In this document: piece after piece, positions 45,301-59,771 of the stretch
Layout: each line of letters opens with the position of its first letter
Numbering within the stretch: the first letter of the stretch is position 1
Assembly (NCBI GenBank): GCA_947561585.1
Contig: CANNZV010000864.1
Location: 1-64,000, forward strand
DNA: 64,000 nt
Direction: 5' to 3'
Source: Caprella mutica
Lineage: Eukaryota > Arthropoda > Malacostraca > Amphipoda > Caprellidae
Made by a program: the position numbers and the translations under genes
Notes under the pieces: generated by a model
Databases searched by the model: none
The model's input: only the letters and a program-made list of their open reading frames with translations
What the model was told of the DNA's origin: nothing

Positions 45301-46294
45301 ATATCATTTTCTATTGGCTGAAAGTATATGTGAACTTATTATAACATTGGAATCTGATTAGAATTTAAGAAAATGGCATAACAGATGTGAGTTTAACTGT
45401 AGAAATCATTGTATTGCACAATCATATATTTGTGTATGTAAATTTTTCATTAAAAAACTATACAAATAATAGCTTCCTAGAAAGATAATATATAATTAGA
45501 ATATATTTTTTTTTAATTGAGTGTAATATTTTCTTATCTATACCTTCATTTCACAACAAATATGCAAGTTATTAATAATTATTTTCCCTATTTATAACGT
45601 TTTTAATCATGATGTAAATGTTCCCAGCACTTGTTAACATCATAAAATAGAGAAGTGAAGTTTCTGCAACATCTTTCATTAAAAAGAAAGCAATAATAAA
45701 ACAATAATGTTATTGATAACATAATGATAGATGAAAGTTACACTTCAATTGAAAGGAGAAGAACTTTTATTCTATTTGTAAGCTATTATCTTATTTGAAC
45801 AATAAAACACGCGTATACTACATGTTATATCTTAAGTATCGCTTAAAGCATCAAACTCTAGTAAGAATGGATTTGGTTCGTAATTATTCTGTATGAGTGT
45901 GCACACGAACAGTGTGATGTTATAATAGATATGGTTCACGTAAGTTAGTAGAGTTACTATCACTTTCTATACTGCGATATGTATTCTATAGTGCGATATA
46001 TATTCTATAGTGCGATATCTGATTTGACAGAGAAGTAATTAGTAGCAAAGTGTACATAGTAGAAAAAATGAAAAAGTCATTATTTTTATTTAGCTTATGT
46101 ATAATATTTAATATAATGTTCGATAATTTATTTATGGAAATCTAACCAAATTTCATTAAAAATTAAGTTAAATTATTTTGTTTATTTATTTTACAGAAAA
46201 TAATTGTTCTAAAAATTAAATTAAAAGTTTTTCAAATGATAATACACTTCAATGTGGGAGAGTATTTAGGATTAATATTGTTTTAGTACTGATA
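45301..46294. other. Intergenic stretch, no gene seen
   Basis: AT-rich. It contains a short tandem repeat near 45980-46020 of the word CTATAGTGCGATAT (three imperfect copies). Confidence 0.4.
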
Positions 46295-46653
46295 GTACTG
46301 ATTCACCACATGATTCCAATTCACATGTTACATACGAGATGACACAACCCGTCTAAAAGAAGATTATGCAGAATGAGTAATAATTAAAATCATTTATAGA
46401 ATGATTAATGATCAGTTACTAAAAAGAAACAAGGATTGTTAGGTGCAGCTCCACTTCATGAATAACTGACTTTTATAAAATCAAAACTGTGCAATTTTAT
46501 AATTCGAGCAATTTTGTTCATTCGAGCAATTTGATAATTCGAGCAATTGTTCATTCGAGCAATTATTCGTTCGAGCAATTGTTTTTCGAGCAATTGTCTT
46601 TCGAGCAATTGTTCTTTCGAGCAATTGTTCATTCGAGCAATTTACCTAGAACC
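46295..46653. mobile_element. Half copy of foldback family FB-B (one arm only)
   Basis: Matches the right arm of FB-B: GATTCCAATTCACATGTTAC, the GTTAGGTGCAGCTCCAC segment, then GAGCAATTGTTCATTC-type units, ending CAATTTACCTAGAACC. The left arm is missing, so this is a solo arm or deletion product. Confidence 0.85.
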
Positions 46654-46729
46654 ATTATATTTGTATATCGAAAACTGGCGATTATTATTTCGCTACTGAA
46701 AGTATTGACTTTATTTATTCATTGGTAGT

Positions 46730-46870
46730 GAGAGCAAGCGACGTCACGGACCTGTTCATTTTTCGCCCCGTCATTCCCTTTGGTCTCGCCAACTGCGGAG
46801 ACACTTTCAGTCGCTACTTGGAATGGGAATTGTAGGGAGAAAGGAATCGCAGAATTGGAATAAACTGCAT
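46730..46870. promoter_or_regulatory. GC-richer block with CRE-like word
   Basis: A less AT-rich segment with GCGACGTCACGG near 46737 and GTCTCGCC. It lies about 1.6 kb upstream of the proposed start codon of the FZ/LDLa gene and could be an alternative promoter or untranslated exon. Orientation undetermined; no coding evidence. Confidence 0.2.
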
Positions 46871-49800
46871 GCATTCCGTGAGGAGGAATAATGCAAACTA
46901 AAAATGATGAAGAATAAAGGCATTGGTTAACATTTTCATTTATTAGCATTAGAGAATTGCATCATTTTAATGAATTTTTTATGATGATTGTAATTCAAAT
47001 CAGTACAAATTGTCATTGTGACAATAATTAGTTGAAAGGTAAAGCAATTAAGTTTAATTGTTTGAATGTAACAAAAATAATGTAATAGAAAGCATTAGGT
47101 AATATTTTAATCATTTCTTTATTGTTTACTATAGAATTTTCTCTTCTATTGAGATTTCATTCTTTGGATTTTTAATGGAAGAAAGTGTAGTGTCTTTTTA
47201 TAAATCTGATAATCCGATTTATTCATGTCTCACGAAATGAATAACATCATCTATTGGAAAATAATGACGGGTAGCAATATATCACAGGTATATTTAGCTG
47301 GCAGCGAAGAAAGCTAAATCAAACACATCTAACCTGGTTAGCAAGGTACGATGTCTCTATCTGGGATATACAATTGAAAGTGAAGATAGGATATATGTTA
47401 TTAATGATATTCTTCCTATGATAAGTAGGTCTATAGACTATTAATTCAATTGATTAATACCAATAGATTTATAAGTATAATTCTTTATTAAATTCGATGA
47501 TTATTGTTTTCTTTCATAATGATGTTTGAACATTATCTTAAATTCAATTAAATATTTATCATGCATATTTGTTCAACCTAATCAATTGTTCACTGTATTG
47601 TTGGCGAATAGTTCATACTTAAATATCAATACATTTAATATTAGACGATTTATCTGCCATTTTAAAATTTGTTGACTTTTTCATATTTTTAAGTATTTGA
47701 TATTATATGAAAAATGAGAAAAAAAATCATTGAGTAGCAATATCTCTAAATTTCGTGCAAACAATATAAACTTATAAATTACGATAACAAAAAATCAATA
47801 TGTTCAATCAGTTCAGTGAATTTAATACGAAACCTTTATTTCAGTATAGTGACTTTTGTTTTGTGAAATGCTTCACAAGGTTCACTAAACTCCTGAATCG
47901 GATATTAACTTGCAACAGTTTTTAATAATTATGTAATAGTATGAAAGGAGTATTGAACCGTGGAAAATTTGGGACGGATAATATTTGAACAATTTTATTG
48001 GTTTATTAAAAAGAGTGAATGAATGTGTGCAATGTGTATTATATTTGTAAACCTTAATATAAATGAGGCATTCAGGCAGTATATAGATATAAATTAAATA
48101 CTTAATTAAAATTATTTTATAAAAAAAAATCCTATAACTAGCTTGCCTATCTAAAAATGTCCATCATTTTTAATTGAATGCAAGCACTTGACATTATACA
48201 ACAATTTGTGACATTTAAATATTTAGAACAATGTGGTTACAAAATTAGACGAAGGGATTTCGAAGGGATTCTAATATGAAATTCTTCTGTATTCTTACCG
48301 AATATTTTCTCAATTGGGCGATAAATCTACAGGACTATTTTATAATGGGTTCAATTATTTGATAGATATTACTAATCTACTCTTCAGGTAATTAATAATT
48401 ATCCTTTTTTTTTGCACATCAATATTCTGATACCTTGATATTCTTCAATAGCCTATAAACATTCAGCCTTGCACTATAACGAATATGTTCTCTATTTGAA
48501 TTAACAGTTGATAATGAGGCAAACTGAAGAAAGTCATTTGACAAATTATTGATCGTCATTTCTAAGTTCATAATAAATTGTATTTTTTTTTTCATTTATA
48601 CAATGATACCTAGAACATCTTCGGTAATTATAAATATAACGGGATAAACACATATGCAGTATCATAGTGCTAAGTCTGCTCCAATCTCAGAATTGTTCTA
48701 CTTTATTTGCCTTCACAATATATAACGTTAATTTCTTCCTGTCTACAGAATTCCCACTGACTTTTGTATATCATTAATAATATGACTTTTTGGAGCATTC
48801 AAAGCGGAAACACAAATTGGCTCTGGTGAAAAATATTAGCGAGAACATCGTAACATTAGAGACTCCTTCTGCAGCAGATCGTAAATGAAATTTTAACGAT
48901 GTGCAACACAGAGCACAGCAGCTCTAATAGGGATAATGTGACTCCTTGAGCAGTACAGAAACTACACGAGTTCTAGAGGCTGGTATAAGCTAAGGCAGTA
49001 GTGGCAAATAAGCGCGCTATATGAGGTAGGGATGGTGTTAATGGGCCTATTAATACCAGAGGGGATTTTATAGCTATCATTTCCACTTAAATGCGCTCAT
49101 GGTACTTATTGAGAATTAATGTACAAGAGTTTAGGGGATAAGATCGTATACTTCTGTTTAATCGAAGAAAACAATGCCCAATAGATTTAGCTTATCCTCT
49201 TGAATTCCCTAATAAGATGGTAATTGAACACGATATGCAATTGAACTTTTAGGATGGAGGAATAGTTTTTCCTGGAAAATTTGCTTATTTATATTATTAA
49301 TGAATATCATCATTACATACTTAAGAAATAAATGTTTTATTTATTTGCTTACCGGTAATGGCAGTTTATAATCCTGGTGATGGGATCGAATCAGACACCG
49401 CATGGTTACTTTTATAATGTTTTTTTTTATCTAACACCCAATATTCTGTATCTTCTTCTTCTTCAATATTTTCTAATATAGAAATTTCATCGCACACACT
49501 TTCTGTTTTCAAAGTATTTCAGTGATGGGAAGCGTTAGTGAATCACTGCACCTCTTCACTCTTTGAAATCTCTCTTGACACTGAAAGCGAATAACCGCAT
49601 CAACCTCAGACAGCTGAGAAATGGGGATGCACGTCATCTATTACGTCACGTTAGTTTCAATGGCTATTAAACTTGCATTTTGCGGTTAATAGCAATGTGT
49701 GAATAGCTAACTTATAATACTCTTAAAGTCATTTCAGCAGCAATGGTAATTATCTCCAGAGCTGTTTTTGCAATCAAAGGAACATTAAGAAATAATTAGG

Positions 49801-50124
49801 GTTACTCAATTTTTTAATGACTCTCTTCCTTCAAATAAATGGTTTGGCAACGTGTGAAAAGAAGATTTTTTATTTATCTTACGATTATGAAAAAGGAAAT
49901 GATTTTTAAAATAAATAACAGTAAACTTATACAGTTAGATTTTTGTTTACCAATTCTACTAAACAATAGGCATCCAATAACAAAGATAAAGTTAATTTCT
50001 TCTTACGAACTTAGGAATAATATTTCCTCATGAATTGTTAAGATCAGATCAAAACACATGTATTCGATGATAAAAAATACTTATTCATAATTAGGCTCAA
50101 TGTGAAGAAGGATCTTACGAATGA
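46871..50124. other. Intergenic stretch, no gene seen
   Basis: AT-rich, with scattered GC-richer patches (48890-49080, 49600-49660) that encode nothing recognisable. Confidence 0.4.
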
Positions 50125-50600
50125 TTTCCCTGCAAACGATTCCATGTTGCATACAGTCATACACATAGTTAGCATGTTGGTTATAATGTGGCAATGCAGT
50201 AAAAATATGTGTAACTCACATTAAATAAATGTAAGCATCAAAAGTACATATAAGAAACTTGTAGTTTTGATATTCTAATACAATATCATGAAAACATATT
50301 ATATAAAGTTTCTATATACAATTATACATATTAATTGACCACATCATATCCACATATCAATTACCATACTTATAACAGGTGTTTACAATATTTAATTCAC
50401 CACATTCACCGCAACAAGTCAAATACTATACATTAAATATCCGTTAACAACTCGTAATTTACCATATTTCCATGTAAAACCACATGTAGTTCAAATGGTA
50501 CAAATTTGAAGAATACACATGGTGTGTAATTGTTGTTAATGCGTAACTGGCACATGGTACACACATGGAACTATTGATTGCATAGGTTATAATGCCTAAT
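50125..50600. mobile_element. MITE copy 2 (reverse orientation)
   Basis: TTTCCCTGCAAACGATTCCATG at the left and TGGAACTATTGATTGCATAGG at the right match, inverted, the copy at 20003-20442. Shared interior words include ATTACCATACTTATAACAG and CCACATCATATCCACAT. More decayed than copy 1. Confidence 0.65.
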
Positions 50601-53600
50601 AATCACATGCGAATTGTCATATAAAAAATCATATGGCAATTCAACATGACACAATTTATACATTTATTGTTGATTGGACTGCCAGTTATAGTTTGTTTTT
50701 GTTACTTAAAATAAAATACCCTTTCAAAGAACAAATAAAATGTAACACTTCTACAATCTCCATTGCACTTCATTTATCTTTATGAAAATCAAAGAAAATT
50801 TAGGCCATTTCTAATTTTTCCTTCTTAATTTCATTTTTTATATTAACAATAACATTGACAGCATCAGCCACTAGATGACCGGCAAACGTAGAGCGCATAC
50901 CTTCGTCGTCGTTTATAAATGACCTTTTTTGACCAACCAATATTCCTAGAGTTATAAATTACTTTGGACCCGTTCACTCCCAAAATATAACAAAATAGTT
51001 CTAGGATAATGACTAATTGCTCTACCAATTTCAGGCAATTTGATTGAATACATTTTGAGTTATGCGAATAACAAGAATACATATAAATAAATAAATAAAT
51101 GTTGACGAACACATAACCTTCCGCAATTTCCGAAAGTAAAGATGAGCTTAACAGTTACGTAAGGCAGACTTCTTTCTTCACTGTAACCATCATAGAAGTC
51201 ATCGACTTTAGTATATAATTTATATAGAAATGTATCACCTGGGAATGATATTCATGAAATTAATTACCCGTTATCATTGAAAATAAATGTTTCTGAATTT
51301 CAATAACTTTTATTAAAGAGAATATTAAAGTAACACATCTGTACTGCATCATAATTTTTTTCATTCTAAATAAAATACTTATGTATGAACTAATGTGAGT
51401 AAATTCCTTACATTTCTTTGAATTAATACATTTGAATTTATCATATAACTTACAATAAGTGTCCTCCTTTACTTTAAAGAGTTAATGGCCCTTTCTGTGG
51501 AAAGTCAAAGTTCAGGTAGAAGAATTTCACCGAACAGGAAAGTTTGTACCTAATTTAAGTACTGGAGAAGAATGTGTGCAGATATTCTATTGCTACTGTA
51601 TGTTAAAAACTAAACTGTAAAGCGGAAACTAAAATGAAAATGGCAAAACTGACTATTGATGAGTTGCATGCAGCGGTTGAAACTACTCCGACAGATTTGA
51701 GGCCGTCATTCGAATAAGAGAATGGTTTATTCAATCAAATTCTTCACGTGTCTTCTCAGTGTTCTCTATAATATATCTTAAGCACTTTTCATTTTGTTTT
51801 AACAATTCAAAAGTCTTATCTGATATATTTTGTTTGTCTCAGAAATTTATAGTGTCACCCTGTATGTCATGACAGGTCAATGCAAATTTTCTAAAGGTTA
51901 GAATCATTTATTACGTAAGTGATTACCCAGTTTCCGAATACTGCGAGTATTCGAGGCGATATTTCCCTAATATATTTTTCTACTTTCCGTTAATTTATAA
52001 CAATATATCAAGTTTACAAACATTAATCATCTACATCAACTCAAGGACTTTTGTACTTGACAGACTGTATAACTTTTTATTAAAGATTTTAAATTAGTGT
52101 GTAACTTTTTATTCTTGGAAAGTTAATGAAGTGACTTTGCTTTATTGGATACATGTTCAATGGTATCATTTTCTAACTATAATTACCCATTCATTAGGTA
52201 CACATGGAGAGAAAAACTAAGTGTGGAGTATTGGGACTTCCTATTTGAATTAATTGAATTAAATTATTGCATTCGCATCAAACACTAAGATATTACTTAC
52301 ATATAATTTACCTAGTCAAAATATAGATAAATGTGTTTGTATGATGATATATTTTTGTAAAATTATCCCAATATATGAAAGTTCAAATGTTAGTTAAGAT
52401 ATTTTCTAATTAAATTCGAAAACAGTAAAAACATATTTTTTTGTCATAAATTAGCCGTGTAACCTTTTGGTTCAGTGATTGTTTATTTTATTTTAATAGA
52501 TCAAACTATCTCACAAAAACAAGTTTAAAAAAATAAGAATAAAAAATAATTCATCCTATGTTCAACTGTTATAATTTTCATATCATTTGCACACAGTATA
52601 TTAAAAACTGTAATGAGTAGTTTGATATATAGCTCCTTATCAATATATTTAAACTTTGTCACTATAAACAACGAATAAATCATATAAATGAGATACAGTG
52701 ACATCTGGTGGTCAAAAGGACACTGAACAAAGACTCGTACAGTTTCTGGGCGTGTCGACTTATATAGGAGTTTAAATGATTTAAAATATCAGTTCATGGT
52801 CTTTACCAATTATAAACAATGAATTTATTCATGCTGATCGTATTGATATTTTGGTAGACTTTGGGTAATTAGATTTTTAGATTTAAAATAATTATGATTA
52901 TAATATACAATACCATTATTACTTACCCAGGTAACACCGTAACAGTGTTCCTATAGGACATCATTGTCCCAATATTGTGACAATAAGGACAATGTTGGAC
53001 TTATATTGAAGCAATGTTCCCCAAGCAACATTATACGCTGTGTAATGAATCAAAAAATATATGCTTTCTATAATCAGTACACTAATTATATAACTAATAA
53101 AATATTTATATCAGTATAATTTGCTTCTAATCAGTAAATTTTCTCAAGGAATTGAATGTTAATGTGATTTAACTTGCATATTATAATAGATTTAACTTTC
53201 TCAAAATAACTAAAAAAAGACAGACAATTAAAACGCGGCCTTTGAATGAAGAATAAATTTGTTCAAATTGGAAGAAAGCTTTCAGTTGAAAATGTTGTCA
53301 TAGAAACCTCTTTACAAGTAAATTACTTTCACTCAAGTACTTTACAAATAAAAGAATCTTTTGAAATAACCATTATACAATATAAAGTTATTTCGTAACA
53401 GTAATTCTGACTCGCTGTTTATAGAACCTTTACAAAAATTAAATTATTATCATTACATTTCAAAGAATAGAGAGTGAAATTATTTTTAACAGTTGACTTT
53501 TAATCGCAGAAGACAAATATTCAACGTTTATTTCGGAGGAAAAAGTATTTTACATTTAATTTATCATTAAATGTGAAGTGTGTTAATGTTAATCATTTTT

Positions 53601-56600
53601 TCAATATTGACAGATTCAATGAAACGTTATTATACATAGAAACATATAAATAGCATTAAAATTGAATTTTACCAGAGAATACGTAGGGAAATTATTACAT
53701 ATGTTTATGTTATACAACCCTTTGCAATGAAATAAACACATACCACAAAATATACTATCAACTAAATCAAGTACGGCGATAGTTTACTCAAATTATTCCA
53801 CTGCTGAAGTTGCTGCAACGATTTACTCATTTTCCCATAGCATTAAAGATATTCCCACACGAATGTTCTTTCCCACAAATATGCATTAGTTTCTCAACAA
53901 GAAGTGATGTAGAGGGAATATTCGCCTGTGACACACATTACAGTGTGGTCAGAATATCTTGCAACTTCCTTAGTTTTTAACCTAACGTTTATTGTGGTTC
54001 ACTTTTTACTATAAGGTATATTGTATTTGGAAATATGAAATAGAAACAAGTGAAGTATTTCACATTGACAGAGATTTCAGAATATATAAAGTATTTGTTA
54101 GTTATTTATAGACAATACCTAGATATAAAAAAATATTGATATATTAATCTTTGTGACTGGAATTAGAAAATTAATATAATGTTTTTGACTGAGGTTTTTT
54201 TCAATTATGTGATTTATTTAAACTTTACTTCTCCAAACTTGTTTTCTAAATTTGACATGAATGAAAAATTATTTCAAACTTAGTATTATAAGCAAGATTT
54301 GAGAAATAAAAAAAAATTCAATTTGAATCAAAATTTTATAATCAAGAGAATTCTATTTTTTCTTTTCAGATGTTAATTTAGAATGTTTCTTTAAAAAAAT
54401 TATGTTGGTGAATGCCCAAAATGTATAATTACGAATTGTAAATAAAAAATGTCTGACATATTTCACCTCAATTTTCTCCATATGTAAATGTATTAACTCA
54501 ACTGAACCATTTCATCATTAAATTATGAAAAAATAATTAATATTACAATTTTGAATATCCAGTAATTGCTGCTGAACTCACACTATCTAAGATTTATCTT
54601 ATTGTAATTAATATTCAACCATAATTATTAATTTAGAAATATATTTTTGAAATAAAATATTTCCAAGCATTGCATATTTTCATAGAAATAACATTAATTA
54701 ACTCTATAAAAAATTAAACAAAATTAACAAATATATTAGATATTATGAGATATTCAATGGATGATGATATTTCATACTAACACTTTTGTAGTTATAGCTA
54801 CAAAAGTTTTCTGTGTTATTCTCTCATAGAAAACGATTCTGTTGCAGAGACTATCATAGAATGGTGTTACATCGGTGTAATGTAAAAATGAGTGTCACAT
54901 ATTCTATGATATACATTGAACAATGTACATCAACTAATAAAAATTTATTTGATAGTATGGAATTACATATAAATTTGATTTAAGAATATAGGTGCATTTT
55001 ATAGTTTTATCTCATAATATTATAGTTACTTGATATTAAGCGAACATTGCAATAACATGATTTTATAAATAGGTACAATATATCGCTCAATAATTAAGTT
55101 ATTAGTATTATTATTGTATACAGTATAGAGGAATGCTATTAATTTAGTACAAATAGATTTAATAATATTCAAGAAAATATGAAGGATAATTCTAACTTAA
55201 AGGTTGAATATTATTTAGCCTTTTTTTCAAACTCCTATTTTAAACGTAAAGGCATAAAGATATTTTTGCTAAATTACATTATTATTTAATATTTATTTTG
55301 ATAATGACTGCCATTTAGATGTGGATATTTTTTAAATGAAATTATTTGTACCATATGTGAATAAAATTTATTCAAATTTTCCACGAGACAAATAATTTGT
55401 TACAATTTTATCAAATCATTTTATATTATTACTAATAATTTAAACTCTCTCAGATGTGAGGAATTTCATGAACTTTATTGTAACGATGAACTTTTTACAG
55501 CAATGAACTTTTAAAATGTCTGGAAATTTACATAAAAGTGTTTGGAAACAGTTCATAAAACAGTTCTTATTTAGGAGTGTTTTGGGGATATTTTAAAATG
55601 TACCTATATTGTGTTCTGCCATTGGACTAAATAAACATTTTTAAATATAATGGAAATGATTTATTGATATCAAATAATAACAGCAATATATCATTATTTT
55701 TAAAAATAATTAGTATGCTGTTTTTTTTTTAATTATTGTTATTAATTATTATTTTTTTTTTTTTTTGGGGGGGGGGATAAAAAATATTCTAAAATTGCTA
55801 CTAAGAAAATTTATCTGTATATTTATTATAGACGTGAAGATATAAACATGTGATGCTGTGACATAATACCTTAATAAGTAATTTAATTGATTATTATTCT
55901 AATACCTATATTGTGCAATTTCTACATTTTATAAATGTATGTTAATGAGAATTATTATACATTATTATTATATTATATTTTATATTATATATATTCCTGA
56001 TAAAATGGAAAATACTATGCTATACAATATTCATAATTAAATAATTTCGCAGCAAAATAATTAAGTTAAATTTGAAAATATTGAAGCTGTAATTAACTGC
56101 TATGTATATACATATATAATATTTAAATACTGTCACACACGCAAAATGACTTTTAACTGGACAGTCTCGAGGACAATACATTTTTTTATTAGATGAAAAT
56201 GCCATTCTTTTTATCTTAAATGATTTAGTATGCACTTTAATATCTGCTAAATGTTATGTTTCATAATAATCCGATTTTGGTGATGTACATAAGTTATGAT
56301 CGGGAGAATTTGCCATGCTTAATTATTCTTTAATTCTAACTGATTAAGTCACTAAATGAACATCTCACTTTGTCTTTTCGAGACCATTTTAGTTTGTTAG
56401 GAAATATTTCATATACAATGTTTTCAAAATAAATGCAACAAGCATTTAAAAAAAATAGTTTTGGTACATAGGATAAATATTTAGTTCAAAGATTGCAATT
56501 CAAAGGTGAATAATAAGATATGATCTTCCGGCCTTATTTCAAACTCATTGAGCTTTCAGTTTGAAGTGTGAGAAAAAGCATCGCAAGCGGCACGTATTAG

Positions 56601-56764
56601 TTCTTATGAAATTACTTCAGATTCAACAATCCATATGCAATTTCGCTTTCAGGAAACCAAGAGAAGTGTGAAGAGTAGGAAAATCAAATGAATCAAAATC
56701 TAGAATACTTGCAGGTTTGATATTTTTGGACTATGGAGAAAAAATTTATATATTTTTCCTGACA
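50601..56764. other. Intergenic stretch, no gene seen
   Basis: Very AT-rich. An isolated 10-bp-arm hairpin lies at 54782-54807 (ACTTTTGTAG...CTACAAAAGT). A homopolymer junction of about 15 T followed by 10 G lies near 55752-55776. No exon recognised. Confidence 0.4.
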
Positions 56765-59700
56765 GTATATTATCAAAGTGACTCTTTTTTCTGATAGTAC
56801 ATCATCACAGTGACTCTTTTTTCTGATAGTACATCATCACAGTGACTCTTTTCTCTGATAGTACATCATCACAGTGACTCTTTTTTCTGATAGTACATCA
56901 TCACAGTGACTCTTTTTTCTGATAGTACATCATCACAGTGACTCTTTTCTCTGATAGTACATCATCACAGTGACTCTTTTTTCTGATAGTACATCATCAC
57001 AGTGACTCTTTTCTCTGATTGTACATCAACACAGTGACTCTTTTCTCTGATAGTACATCATCACAGTGACTCTTTTCTCTGATATAGTACATCATCACAG
57101 TGACTCTTTTCTCTGATAGTACATGACCACAGTGACTCTTTTCTCTTATAGTACATAATCACAGTGACTCTTTTCTCTAATAGTACATCATCACAGTGAC
57201 TCTTTTCTCTGATAGTACATCAGCACAATGACTCTTTTCTATGACAGTACATCATCACAGTGACTCTTTTCTCTAATAGTACATCATCACAGTGACTCTT
57301 TTCTCTGACAGTACATCAGCACAATGACTCTTTTCTCTGATAGTACATCATCACAGTGACTCTTTTCTCTGATAGTACATCATCACAGTGACTCTTTTCT
57401 CTGATATAGTACATCATCACAGTGACTCTTTTCTCTGATAGTACATAATCACAGTGACTCTTTTCTCTAATAGTACATCATCACAGTGACTCTTTTCTCT
57501 GATAGTACATCAGCACAATGACTCTTTTCTCTGACAGTACATCATCACAGTGACTCTTTTCTCTAATAGTACATAATCACAGTGACTCTTTTCTCTAATA
57601 GTACATAAGCACAATGACTATTTCTCTGATAGTACATCATCACAGTGACTCTTTTCTCTGATAGTACATCATCACAGTGACTCTTTTCTCTGATATAGTA
57701 CATCATCACAGTGACTCTTTTCTCTGATAGTACATGACCACAGTGACTCTTTTCTCTGATAGTACATAATCACAGTGACTCTTTTCTCTAATAGTACATC
57801 ATCACAGTGACTCTTTTCTCTGATANNNNNNNNNNNNNNNNNNNNNNNNNNNNNNNNNNNNNNNNNNNNNNNNNNNNNNNNNNNNNNNNNNNNNNNNNNN
57901 NNNNNNNNNNNNNNNNNNNNNNNNNNNNNNNNNNNNNNNNNNNNNNNNNNNNNNNNNNNNNNNNNNNNNNNNNNNNNNNNNNNNNNNNNNNNNNNNNNNN
58001 NNNNNNNNNNNNNNNNNNNNNNNNNNNNNNNNNNNNNNNNNNNNNNNNNNNNNNNNNNNNNNNNNNNNNNNNNNNNNNNNNNNNNNNNNNNNNNNNNNNN
58101 NNNNNNNNNNNNNNNNNNNNNNNNNNNNNNNNNNNNNNNNNNNNNNNNNNNNNNNNNNNNNNNNNNNNNNNNNNNNNNNNNNNNNNNNNNNNNNNNNNNN
58201 NNNNNNNNNNNNNNNNNNNNNNNNNNNNNNNNNNNNNNNNNNNNNNNNNNNNNNNNNNNNNNNNNNNNNNNNNNNNNNNNNNNNNNNNNNNNNNNNNNNN
58301 NNNNNNNNNNNNNNNNNNNNNNNNNNNNNNNNNNNNNNNNNNNNNNNNNNNNNNNNNNNNNNNNNNNNNNNNNNNNNNNNNNNNNNNNNNNNNNNNNNNN
58401 NNNNNNNNNNNNNNNNNNNNNNNNNNNNNNNNNNNNNNNNNNNNNNNNNNNNNNNNNNNNNNNNNNNNNNNNNNNNNNNNNNNNNNNNNNNNNNNNNNNN
58501 NNNNNNNNNNNNNNNNNNNNNNNNNNNNNNNNNNNNNNNNNNNNNNNNNNNNNNNNNNNNNNNNNNNNNNNNNNNNNNNNNNNNNNNNNNNNNNNNNNNN
58601 NNNNNNNNNNNNNNNNNNNNNNNNNNNNNNNNNNNNNNNNNNNNNNNNNNNNNNNNNNNNNNNNNNNNNNNNNNNNNNNNNNNNNNNNNNNNNNNNNNNN
58701 NNNAGTACATCATCACAGTGACTCTTTTCTCTGATAGTACATCATCACAGTGACTTTTTTCTCTGACAGTATATCATCACAGTGACTCATTTCTCTGATA
58801 GTACATTACATCATCACAGTGACTCTTTTCTCTGATAGTGCATCATCACAGTGACTCTTTTCTCTGATAGTACATGACCACAATGACTCTTTTCTCTGAT
58901 AGTACATAATCACAGTGACTCTTTTCTCTAATAGTACATCATCACAGTAAATCTTTTCTCTGATAGTACATCAGCACAATGACTCTTTTCTCTGATAGTA
59001 CATCATTACAGTGACTCTTTTCTCTGATAGTACATCATCACAGTCACTCTTTTCTCTGATAGTACATCATCACAGTCACTCTTTTCTTTGATAGTACATC
59101 ATCACAGTCACTCTTTTCTCTGATAGTACATCATCACAGTCACTCTTTTCTTTGATAGTACATCATCACAGTCACTTTATTCTCTGATAGTACATCATCA
59201 CAGTCACTCTTTTCTCTGATAATACATCATCACAGTCCCTCTTTTCTCTGATAGTACATCATCACAGTGACTCTTTCCTCTGATAATACATCATCACAGT
59301 CCCTCTTTTCTCTGATAGTACATCATCACAGTGACTCTTTTCTCTGATAGTACATCATCACAGTCACTCTTTTCTCTGATAATACATCATCACAGTCCCT
59401 CTTTTCTCTGATAGTACATCATCACAGTGACTCTTTTCTCTGATAGTACATCATCACAGTGACTCTTTTCTCTGATAGTACATCATCACAGTGAATCTTT
59501 TCTCTGATAGTGCATCATCACAGTGACTCTTTTCTCTGATAGTACATCATCACAGTGACTCTTTTCTCTGATAGTACATCATCACAGTGACTCTTTTCTC
59601 TGATAGTACATCATCACAGTGACTCTTTTCTCTGATAGTACATCATCACAGTGACTCTTTTCTCTGATAGTACATCATCACAGTGACTCTTTTCTCTGAT

Positions 59701-59771
59701 AGTACATCATCACAGTGACTCTTTTCTCTGATAGTACATCATCACAGTGACTCTTTTCTCTGATAGTACAT
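56765..59771 (+). repeat. 32-bp satellite, large array with higher-order structure
   Basis: A tandem 32-bp unit (CACAGTGACTCTTTTCTCTG plus ATAGTACATCAT) interrupted by the assembly gap at 57826-58703; roughly 65 units are readable. Variant units recur in order: a 34-bp GATATAGTAC variant at about 57081, 57403 and 57692 (spacing 322 and 289), with GTACATGACC, GTACATAATC and GTACATCAGCACAATG variants between. A second block (about 59030-59420) alternates CAGTCACTC and CAGTCCCTC, and the right end is nearly homogeneous. Confidence 0.95.
57826..58703. other. Assembly gap (878 N)
   Basis: Unknown bases inside the satellite array. The true array length is therefore unknown, and open frames reported across it have no meaning. 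Confidence 1.

Noticed and set aside
45050..45301. 83-residue open frame on the + strand
   Set aside because: No motif, and it overlaps the proposed 5' UTR on the other strand. The open frame is explained by the lower AT content.
57802..58721. 304-codon open frames on both strands
   Set aside because: They consist almost entirely of N from the assembly gap.
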